Source: Treponema sp. (lineage in GTDB: Bacteria; Spirochaetota; Spirochaetia; Treponematales; Treponemataceae). Taken from it: a stretch of 5,900 bases of DNA. Positions 1 to 5,900 of the stretch are shown piece by piece (within the stretch, counting starts at the first letter, position 1; the number at the start of each line of letters is the position of its first letter). The stretch is taken from positions 32,453-38,352 of the forward strand of contig JAAVAM010000006.1 in assembly GCA_014804085.1 (NCBI GenBank). The letters run 5' to 3'. The translations under genes and the position numbers were made by a program. The notes below the pieces were generated by a model. That model saw only the letters and a program-made list of their open reading frames with translations. It did not search any database and was not told the origin of the DNA.

Positions 1-90
1 AGCGACCTTGAAGAACGCAATCTTCTGTATGAGATTCTAGAAGATACCTTGGTTTTGGACAATATCACCTATCGGCGCGTGACCGAATAG
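1..90 (+). CDS. 3' end of an unrecognised protein (partial)
   Basis: The window opens inside a reading frame that runs 29 codons to a TAG at 88-90. The visible C-terminus is acidic and probably helical (begins SDLEERNLLYEILEDT, ends NITYRRVTE). I do not recognise the family and the fragment is too short to assign a function. It shares the plus strand and frame with the alkyltransferase-like gene downstream, but an in-frame TGA at 112-114 and a 69-base gap separate them. That gap appears to hold its own promoter, so the two genes need not be one operon. It is called coding because the frame is open from the window edge and its codon choice resembles the neighbours. Confidence 0.5.
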   Translation, partial: SDLEERNLLYEILEDTLVLDNITYRRVTE

Positions 91-123
91 CAAATCGAAT
101 TATATCATTGCTGAATTTCTCAC

Positions 124-152
124 TGGACGACGTGCCGAATCTGCCGTATACT
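124..152 (+). promoter_or_regulatory. Putative promoter of the alkyltransferase-like gene (leaderless)
   Basis: TGGACG (124-129), a 17-base spacer and TATACT (147-152) resemble a sigma70-type promoter. The -10 matches the consensus at 5 of 6 positions and the -35 at 4 of 6. Only 7 bases separate the -10 from the ATG at 160, so transcription would start at or within a base or two of the start codon. No Shine-Dalgarno sequence is visible upstream of that ATG. The same two hexamers with the same spacing occur upstream of the flavin reductase gene on the other strand. This is inference from motif match. Confidence 0.45.
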
Positions 153-159
153 TTTTATT

Positions 160-519
160 ATGCCGAACTACAGCGCACTTGATGAAAAAATTTACGCCGC
201 CGTGCAGCGCATTCCGCTGGGAAAAGTCGCGTCATATTCGCAGATTGCCGCGCTCATGGGAAACTATCATCTGCGCCGCTACGTGGGTAACGCGCTGCAC
301 AAAAATCCGAGCAACGCAACCACGCCGTGCCATCGCGTCGTAAATGCCAAAGGATTTTGTTCCGGCAGTTTTGCGTTCGGCGGAAGCGACGCGCAGCGCA
401 AAAAATTAGAAAGCGAACACGTTTCGTTCGTAAACAACCACGTAAACATGCAACTTCACGCCATTACCGAAGACGATTTTGAGGCAATCCGCGCCGAATT
501 GGAAAGCATATTGCCGTAA
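160..519 (+). CDS. Methylated-DNA--[protein]-cysteine S-methyltransferase-like protein (single DNA-binding domain)
   Basis: This 119-residue protein matches the C-terminal domain of O6-alkylguanine-DNA alkyltransferases (Ogt/MGMT). That family transfers an alkyl group from O6-alkylguanine to its own cysteine, and each molecule acts once. Visible features are the winged-helix start (IPLGKVASYSQIAALMG, residues 18-34), the base-flipping arginine region RRYVGNAL (39-46, probably Arg40), and the active-site motif PCHRV (56-60, Cys57). A G-rich segment with GG and a basic-acidic helix follows (70-86). The family's N-terminal ribonuclease-like domain is missing. In length it resembles the alkyltransferase-like (ATL) group, but those usually have Trp where this has Cys57, so methyltransfer may be retained. 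A 25-residue acidic tail is extra. ATG 160 is the only sensible start. It lacks a Shine-Dalgarno sequence but has a -10 box just upstream. All six Arg codons are CGC. It converges on the next gene with a 22-base gap. Confidence 0.85.
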   Translation: MPNYSALDEKIYAAVQRIPLGKVASYSQIAALMGNYHLRRYVGNALHKNPSNATTPCHRVVNAKGFCSGSFAFGGSDAQRKKLESEHVSFVNNHVNMQLHAITEDDFEAIRAELESILP

Positions 520-522
520 AAC

Positions 523-544
523 CGCACAAATAATTTTTGCGCTA
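523..544 (-). terminator. Possible intrinsic terminator in the convergent gap
   Basis: GCACAAA (524-530) and TTTGCGC (536-542) form a 7-bp stem around a 5-base loop. Read on the minus strand the one imperfect pair becomes G-U, and the stem is followed by GG and four T residues. It would therefore serve the flavin reductase gene, whose stop codon it touches. On the plus strand the stem has an A-C mismatch and a poor T tract, so termination of the alkyltransferase transcript is less convincing. The structure is weak and the call is tentative. Confidence 0.3.
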
Positions 545-1090
545 TTTCAGTTTATTGCCGTCGCTGAATGCCTTGCCGACAACTTCGCCAATCGTGCGGT
601 ACACCTGAAACGAAGCATCGTACATAATCGGCTGGAGTTTTGACAAGTCGATTTTTCCGTCCGTCAGAATGGCATCGTCGGCTTGCTGTGCGACTATCGT
701 TCCCACGAGCATTTCGCGCTGTTCGTTCCATTCTTTTACGACGCATTCAAGTGTCAGCGGATATTCTTCGATTATTGGTGCGTTGACGTGTACGCTTTTA
801 TGTACGTGAACGCCCGCTTTTTCGATTTTGTTCACGTTGTTGCCGCTTGCAATGCCAAAATAATCAGAAATGACCACGGTATTTTTCGTCCCGAATGCTA
901 CCGTAAATGCACCCGTCTTTTTCAGATTTTCGGTCGTCTTATGCTTGGCAAGGTACAACGTGATTTCCTCATAATCCGACTGAATTCCCCATGCCGCGTT
1001 CATCGCGTTCGGCACACCGCTCTCATCATACGTCCCGATAATAAACACGCCTTCCGGCACGATAACCGAATGCTTTGCGTCAAATTCCAT
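542..1090 (-). CDS. Flavin reductase family protein (flavoredoxin-like)
   Basis: This 182-residue protein looks like the FMN-binding split-barrel flavin reductase/flavoredoxin family. Members bind FMN and pass electrons between NAD(P)H or redox partners and flavin in the cytoplasm. Supporting segments in order are NAMNAAW (28-34), the KTTENLKKTGAFTV region (51-64) and GIASGNNVNKIEKAG (79-93). The last matches the family's G-x-x-S-G pattern that precedes a charged helix. The C-terminal part (VYRTIGEVVGKAF) is also typical. Length fits the family at about 180-190. The ATG at 1088-1090 is preceded by GAGGAG (1098-1103) at 7 bases, a strong ribosome binding site, so the start is secure. There is no signal peptide or membrane segment. 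The gene stands alone on this strand. Its physiological partner cannot be told from the sequence; a role in oxygen or peroxide tolerance is a guess. Confidence 0.85.
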   Translation of the reverse strand: MEFDAKHSVIVPEGVFIIGTYDESGVPNAMNAAWGIQSDYEEITLYLAKHKTTENLKKTGAFTVAFGTKNTVVISDYFGIASGNNVNKIEKAGVHVHKSVHVNAPIIEEYPLTLECVVKEWNEQREMLVGTIVAQQADDAILTDGKIDLSKLQPIMYDASFQVYRTIGEVVGKAFSDGNKLK

Positions 1091-1117
1091 TGTTTTTCTC
1101 CTCGTGATTTTTGCAGA

Positions 1118-1146
1118 AGTATATCACAACCGCCCGCCACCGTCCA
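1118..1146 (-). promoter_or_regulatory. Putative promoter of the flavin reductase gene
   Basis: Read on the minus strand, TGGACG (1141-1146), a 17-base spacer and TATACT (1118-1123) precede the ribosome binding site and the ATG at 1090. Both hexamers and the spacing are identical to those before the alkyltransferase-like gene. Transcription would start near 1111, giving a leader of about 20 bases with the GAGGAG site inside it. Inferred from motif match and position. Confidence 0.5.
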
Positions 1147-1184
1147 CAAGGTCGTGGAGCAGCTCAAGGATGTATTATCATCTC

Positions 1185-1214
1185 TTGTAGTGCTTATTCC
1201 ATGTGTGATATAGT
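1185..1214 (+). promoter_or_regulatory. Possible promoter of the small membrane protein gene
   Basis: TTGTAG (1185-1190), an 18-base spacer and TATAGT (1209-1214) lie just before the ribosome binding site of the 76-residue gene. The match to consensus is moderate. The -10 would place the transcript start close to 1221, at the ribosome binding site, leaving a very short leader. Tentative. Confidence 0.3.
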
Positions 1215-1234
1215 ATAGCCATGGAGGCAGGGAA

Positions 1235-1465
1235 ATGCTGTTGCTGATTGCACTTCTTTTATTTATCTGGGGCATAGCCGACGGCTACTTCGCCGAGGCA
1301 ATGCGGCGGGACATCGACAACCGCAAGGCACGGAATCGGGAGCACAGGGAGCTCATGGAAGCGATGAGGAAGCGTCCTCCTGCCAATAAGAAAAAGGTGA
1401 CACGGACGTATGCGCGCGATGAGCGTGGACGTTTTGTGGCACAAGAGACTATAGAAGATTTATAA
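1235..1465 (+). CDS. Small membrane-anchored hypothetical protein
   Basis: This gene encodes 76 residues that I cannot assign to a named family. Residues 1-14 (MLLLIALLLFIWGI) form one hydrophobic segment, probably a membrane anchor or uncleaved signal. The rest is very basic and charged: a helical stretch rich in Arg, Glu and Asn (24-47), a PP-containing KKK linker (48-55), and a tail with YARDERGRFV (59-68). The charged part should lie in the cytoplasm. ATG 1235 follows GGAGG (1223-1227) at 7 bases, an excellent ribosome binding site, which is the main evidence for expression. Arg codons are CGG 5, CGT 3, AGG 2 and CGC 2, whereas the alkyltransferase gene upstream uses CGC six times out of six. 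This suggests a separate, possibly transferred, origin. It stands alone between the flavin reductase and the repeat array. Confidence 0.6.
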   Translation: MLLLIALLLFIWGIADGYFAEAMRRDIDNRKARNREHRELMEAMRKRPPANKKKVTRTYARDERGRFVAQETIEDL

Positions 1466-1573
1466 AGCTGAAAAAGTTTATTACGTCAGAAATAACATCT
1501 TCAGTAGTGTAAAGATAGCGTTGATACGCATAATATACAGATTCCATCCGTGCCATGATGTCTGCTGTTAACA
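1466..1573. other. Non-coding spacer with no recognisable feature
   Basis: This stretch lies between the small membrane protein gene and the repeat array. It is moderately AT-rich and contains one very short dyad (GCG-TTGATA-CGC near 1518-1529). I see no convincing gene, RNA gene or strong terminator here. Confidence 0.5.
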
Positions 1574-1803
1574 AGCGCACGAAGTGTGCTATTTACGGTA
1601 GCAAAGTATGTGCTATTGCCGAGCGCACAAAGTGTGCTACTTACAATAGCAAACTCTGTGCTATTGTAAGTAGCACAAAATGTTTATTGCTTATAGCACG
1701 GTCGTGCTACGGCTATCGCACGAAATATCTGTTGCTTATGGCATGACCATGCTATGGCTATAGCACAGTCATGCCATTGGCGATAGCATAAATTTCATGC
1801 TAT
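1574..1803. repeat. Array of five degenerate 45-48 bp dyad-containing units
   Basis: Five related units lie head to tail, with steps of 48, 48, 45 and 45 bases measured on the CGCAC/AGCAC core (1576, 1624, 1672, 1717, 1762). Each has a first element of type GCAC-RAA-GTGT, about 17 bases and dyadic in units 1 and 2, and a second element of type TAGCA-N-TGCTA. The second dyads are centred near 1607, 1655, 1701, 1746 and 1793. Units 1 and 2 are the most alike. In the later units the second dyad changes from GCAC/GTGC to GCAT/ATGC on both arms together, so symmetry is kept while sequence drifts. Loops of the second dyad are 7, 7, 2, 2 and 7 bases. The array has no ribosome binding site or credible gene. 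It lies next to the putative origin, so protein binding, RNA structure or a mobile repeat remnant are all possible. Confidence 0.75.
1633..1677. repeat. Perfect 19-bp inverted repeat with 7-base loop
   Basis: The arm TGTGCTACTTACAATAGCA (1633-1651) is matched exactly by its reverse complement at 1659-1677 around the loop AACTCTG. It spans most of unit 2 and the start of unit 3 of the dyad array and is the strongest hairpin in the window. No T tract follows on either strand, so a simple intrinsic terminator is unlikely. The mirrored ends show that the start of unit 3 is the complement of the middle of unit 2. Confidence 0.85.
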
Positions 1804-1881
1804 AGAGACTGTTTCTTGTAATGGTTATACAGGTTTTTGCACATATAAAAAGGTCGTTTTTCGATATATTTTGTATTATTA

Positions 1882-1897
1882 TGAATTTATAAATTCA
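1882..1897. repeat. 16-bp perfect AT-rich palindrome
   Basis: TGAATTTATAAATTCA is fully self-complementary. It lies in the AT-rich part of the putative origin, immediately before the TAA/TAG triplet run. It could be an operator for a dimeric protein or simply part of the unwinding element. Confidence 0.6.
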
Positions 1898-1898
1898 G

Positions 1899-1913
1899 TA
1901 ATAGTAATAATAA
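1899..1913 (+). promoter_or_regulatory. Possible DnaA-trio run
   Basis: Five consecutive triplets read TAA TAG TAA TAA TAA, followed by 12 bases and then a DnaA-box-like site at 1926. DnaA-trios are triplets of pattern 3'-[G/A]A[T/A]-5' next to DnaA boxes, on which DnaA loads onto single strands. The pattern fits, but the gap to the box is longer than I would expect and AT-rich sequence can mimic it. Confidence 0.4.
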
Positions 1914-1925
1914 GCACAGTGAATT

Positions 1926-1934
1926 TGTGGAAAA
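1926..1934 (-). promoter_or_regulatory. DnaA box (TTTTCCACA, reverse orientation)
   Basis: Plus-strand TGTGGAAAA is the complement of TTTTCCACA, one base from the consensus TTATCCACA and a common variant. It is the best box in the window and sits beside the AT-rich element and triplet run. Confidence 0.55.
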
Positions 1935-1967
1935 CGTGCGTATCTTCTTGCAATATAACATGTTATG

Positions 1968-2009
1968 AAGCGGAAAACGTTTGTTATACAATCCGCAGGT
2001 TTTCCGCTT
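1968..2009. repeat. 11-bp inverted repeat built from DnaA-box-like sequence
   Basis: AAGCGGAAAAC (1968-1978) and GTTTTCCGCTT (1999-2009) are exact reverse complements separated by 20 bases. Each arm contains TTTTCCGCT, a 9-mer with two differences from TTTTCCACA. The pair could be two opposed protein-binding sites. There is no T tract, so termination of dnaA is not supported. Confidence 0.5.
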
Positions 2010-2068
2010 TTCCGCACGTTCAGAAGTTTTGCACAGGAAATCTTCATGGTCAAAGCAGGTTTTCCGCT
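1995..2068 (+). repeat. 14-bp direct repeat, 60 bases apart, with box-like cores
   Basis: GCAGGTTTTCCGCT occurs at 1995-2008 and again at 2055-2068, exactly 60 bases apart. A third related 9-mer, TTTTCCGCA, lies at 2008-2016, and TTTTGCACA lies at 2027-2035. All are one or two bases from TTTTCCACA. The repeats suggest an ordered array of DnaA sites or of another initiator or regulator, ending right at the dnaA stop codon. Confidence 0.55.
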
Positions 2069-2070
2069 GT

Positions 2071-3465
2071 TTATTTTTTGTGGTCTTTGATGTCGCGGAT
2101 AAGCTGTTGGATGGTCATGTCGAGTGACGAATCGACTTTTATGGCGTTCTCGATTTTGTCATGCGAATGCATCATCGTGGAATGGTCGCGCCCGCCGAAT
2201 TCTGAACCAAGTTCCGGGTACGAATATTCCGTGAGGTTGCGCGCAATGTAAATGGCAATTTGCCGCGGAACGACGAATTTTGTGGAGCGTTTGTTGCTTT
2301 TGATGTCAGACAGGGAAATATTGTAGTGATCCGCCACCACGCGCTGAATCGTCTCCACTGAAATCGTGCCGGAAAGCGGCTGGCTGAACATATCGCGCAG
2401 TAACTGTTGGGCAATTTCTATCGTCACGTTTTTTCCGACGAGTTCCGCATAGCCGATCATTTTGGTCAGGCAACTTTCCAAGTCACGCACGTTGGTCTGC
2501 ACGTTTTTTGCGATAAGGTCGATAACGTCGTCCGAAATGCGGATTTTTTGCATTTCCATTTTCTTTCTGAGGATTGCTTTCCGCGTCTCGTAATCCGGCG
2601 GTTGCAGGTCGATGTTCAGCCCGCGGGAAAAACGTGTGCGCAGGCGTTCTTCAATGCCTTTCATTTCGGTAATCGGCCGGTCGCAGGTAAAGACGAGCTG
2701 GCAATTTCGGTCATACAGCGCATTGAACGTGTAGAATAATTCTTCCTGCGTGGAATTTTTTCCCTGCAAAAAATGAATGTCATCGAGTAAAAGTACGTCC
2801 AGTTTGCGGTATTTGTTTTTGAATTTATCGGTCGTTTTGGTACGGATTGATTCGATGAATTCGTTTCCGAACGATTCCGCGCTCACGTAGCAGATTTTGT
2901 ATGATGTTCCGCTTTCTGCGTACATATAATTGCCCACGGCCTGCATCAGGTGCGTTTTTCCCAGCCCGACGCCGCCGTAAATCAGAATAGGATTGTACGC
3001 TTTGCCCGGATTTTTTGCCGCCGCCTGCGCCGCGTTGAACGCATAAATGCTGTTCTCGCCGGGAATGAAATTTTCAAACGTGTAATCTTCGCGCAACTGC
3101 GGATGTTTTTTCTTTTCGGCCGGTTCTGCCTGGACGGCAGGTTTTGCGGATTTCTCAGTTTTTTTCGGCAGTTCGTCTTTCGGATGTTCGGTTTTTGGCT
3201 CGTTTTTGATGATATAGGCGAGTTTTATGTTCTGCCCGACAAGCTCGTAGATTTTCGATTCGATTTTTTTAATATTTCCTTTTGAGACCATTTGCTGCCA
3301 CATGAATTCCGACGCGACGGACACGGTGATTTCGGAAATGGTGTCTTTCAGGTAATTGACATTGTACCACAGCATGAATTCGCTTTCTTTTCCGGCTTGT
3401 CTATATTCGTCGTGAATTTGGGTCATCGCTTCCGCAAAGACTTCGCGGTAATTTTGTTCGGTCAT
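2071..3465 (-). CDS. dnaA: Chromosomal replication initiator protein DnaA
   Basis: DnaA binds ATP and origin boxes, melts the origin and recruits the helicase. All domains are visible (464 residues, numbered from ATG 3465): domain I (about 1-85), a Pro/Lys/Glu-rich linker (about 89-124), and the AAA+ core. The core has Walker A GGVGLGKT (164-171), Walker B LLLDD (D228, D229), sensor I LVFTCDRP (257-264), the arginine-finger segment RLRTRF (R278) and sensor II NVRDLE (R327). Domain IV has the DNA-contacting signature GGRDHST (424-430). Length is normal. An in-frame TTG at 3501 would add 12 basic residues, but it has no ribosome binding site and coincides with a likely -35 box. I therefore prefer ATG 3465, six bases after a TATACT -10 box. 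AAGGTGAG upstream lies about 13 bases from the ATG, far for a ribosome binding site. The segment RFSRGL has Arg281 where most DnaA proteins have Trp. The gene is divergent from gyrB and points into the putative origin. Confidence 0.95.
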   Translation of the reverse strand: MTEQNYREVFAEAMTQIHDEYRQAGKESEFMLWYNVNYLKDTISEITVSVASEFMWQQMVSKGNIKKIESKIYELVGQNIKLAYIIKNEPKTEHPKDELPKKTEKSAKPAVQAEPAEKKKHPQLREDYTFENFIPGENSIYAFNAAQAAAKNPGKAYNPILIYGGVGLGKTHLMQAVGNYMYAESGTSYKICYVSAESFGNEFIESIRTKTTDKFKNKYRKLDVLLLDDIHFLQGKNSTQEELFYTFNALYDRNCQLVFTCDRPITEMKGIEERLRTRFSRGLNIDLQPPDYETRKAILRKKMEMQKIRISDDVIDLIAKNVQTNVRDLESCLTKMIGYAELVGKNVTIEIAQQLLRDMFSQPLSGTISVETIQRVVADHYNISLSDIKSNKRSTKFVVPRQIAIYIARNLTEYSYPELGSEFGGRDHSTMMHSHDKIENAIKVDSSLDMTIQQLIRDIKDHKK

Positions 3466-3471
3466 GCTTAC

Positions 3472-3501
3472 AGTATATCTCACCTTTACTTTTTTCTTCA
3501 A
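3472..3501 (-). promoter_or_regulatory. Putative dnaA promoter, leaderless
   Basis: On the minus strand TTGAAG (3496-3501), an 18-base spacer and TATACT (3472-3477) form a plausible sigma70-type promoter. Six bases separate the -10 from ATG 3465, which would put the transcript start on the A of the start codon. A second possible -10, TAGTAT, lies further upstream (about 3508-3513 on the plus strand) and would give a leadered transcript. Confidence 0.45.
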
Positions 3502-5574
<2,073 letters not shown>

Positions 5575-5619
5575 TTCGTCGGTCGGGCGAAGAAAAGATT
5601 ACGGAAACAGGAACACACT

Positions 5620-5900
5620 ATGTTAGAGACAATACAGACAGCCGAAGGCGGCGTGATTATAAAAATTCCGATTGAAACCGAAGTCAAGCAGGCATATATC
5701 GACTATTCGATGTCAGTCATCGTGCAGCGCGCGCTTCCCGATGTGCGCGACGGGCTTAAACCCGTGCACCGGCGCATTATGTATGCCATGGACACGCTTC
5801 ATCTTGCGAGCAACGGAAAGACCAAAAAATGTGCGACAATTGTCGGTGAAGTGCTCGGTCATTATCATCCGCACGGCGACAGTTCCGTGTACGACGCGCT
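5620..5900 (+). CDS. gyrA: DNA gyrase subunit A (5' part)
   Basis: GyrA carries the catalytic tyrosine that cuts and rejoins DNA. The first 93 codons are present and the gene runs off the window. ATG 5620 follows AGGA (5609-5612) at 7 bases. The visible part matches the GyrA N-terminus: [32 protein letters not shown], then the start of the quinolone-resistance region [26 protein letters not shown]. The residue at the E. coli Ser83 position is Ser and at Asp87 is Asp, the drug-sensitive type. The catalytic Tyr lies beyond the window end. The 45-base gap after gyrB has no terminator I can see, supporting a gyrB-gyrA operon. Confidence 0.95.
   Translation, partial: MLETIQTAEGGVIIKIPIETEVKQAYIDYSMSVIVQRALPDVRDGLKPVHRRIMYAMDTLHLASNGKTKKCATIVGEVLGHYHPHGDSSVYDA

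Larger units (their letters stand above)
1804..2070. other. Putative chromosomal replication origin (oriC)
   Basis: This gene-free stretch directly after the dnaA stop codon combines typical origin parts. Positions 1844-1915 are strongly AT-rich, a likely unwinding element. They include a 16-bp palindrome and a run of TAA/TAG triplets (1899-1913) like DnaA-trio elements. Next comes TGTGGAAAA (1926-1934), the complement of TTTTCCACA, which differs from the standard DnaA box TTATCCACA at one base. Several related 9-mers of the type TTTTCCGCW follow up to 2068. G/C balance on the plus strand shifts from C-rich left of about 1140 to G-rich right of the region. No exact TTATCCACA is present, so the call rests on clustering, position and skew. 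The AT-rich dnaA-gyrB gap is the alternative, but I found no box there. Confidence 0.6.

Noticed and set aside
683..1213. Plus-strand open frame opposite the flavin reductase gene
   Set aside because: Most of it is the complement of a well supported gene. Only its last part, 1136-1213, reads like possible coding sequence and is listed as a finding.
1466..1490. Terminator of the 76-residue gene (TTATAAA...TTTATTA)
   Set aside because: The stem is imperfect and made only of A-T pairs, with no T tract after it.
1555..1746. Open frame across the repeat array giving a 16-residue periodic peptide (TKCA...SKxCAI)
   Set aside because: The periodicity follows from the 48-bp repeat. There is no ribosome binding site, and the frame stops inside unit 4 while the repeats continue.
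1574..1803. CRISPR array
   Set aside because: The units are degenerate and contiguous, with no conserved repeat separated by unique spacers of constant size, and no cas genes are present.
1871..2251. Plus-strand open frame through the origin into the 3' part of dnaA
   Set aside because: It begins at TTG in AT-rich sequence without a ribosome binding site, is Cys/Ser-rich without domain character, and overlaps dnaA on the opposite strand.

Overview
The window looks like the replication-origin neighbourhood of a spirochaete, most likely a Treponema-like one. I infer this from the character of the DnaA and GyrB proteins and from dnaA and gyrB being divergent with gyrA after gyrB. Genus and species cannot be fixed from sequence reading alone.

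Layout from left to right. Positions 1-90 are the last codons of an unrecognised gene. Positions 160-519 encode a single-domain O6-alkylguanine-DNA alkyltransferase-like protein that keeps the active-site Cys (PCHRV). It converges on a flavin reductase (flavoredoxin-type) gene at 542-1090 on the minus strand. A small gene at 1235-1465 encodes a 76-residue protein with one N-terminal membrane segment. Its codon use differs clearly from its neighbours.

Positions 1466-2070 hold no credible gene but are highly structured. First comes an array of five degenerate 45-48 bp units (1574-1803), each with two dyads, including one perfect 19-bp inverted repeat. An AT-rich stretch follows, with a 16-bp palindrome and a run of TAA/TAG triplets. 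Last is a cluster of DnaA-box-like 9-mers ending at the dnaA stop codon. Hand-counted G/C balance on the + strand changes sign across this area. Together these make it the best candidate for oriC.

dnaA (minus) points into this putative origin. gyrB and the 5' part of gyrA (plus) point away from it across a short AT-rich divergent promoter region (3502-3639). DnaA would open the origin, and gyrase would relieve the positive supercoils ahead of the forks. dnaN is not next to dnaA in this window.

Points most worth checking are the dyad array beside the origin, the probable misplacement of the dnaA start (a TTG that looks like the -35 box of a leaderless promoter), the matching promoters of the alkyltransferase and flavin reductase genes, and a Trp in GyrB at the position of E. 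coli Lys447.
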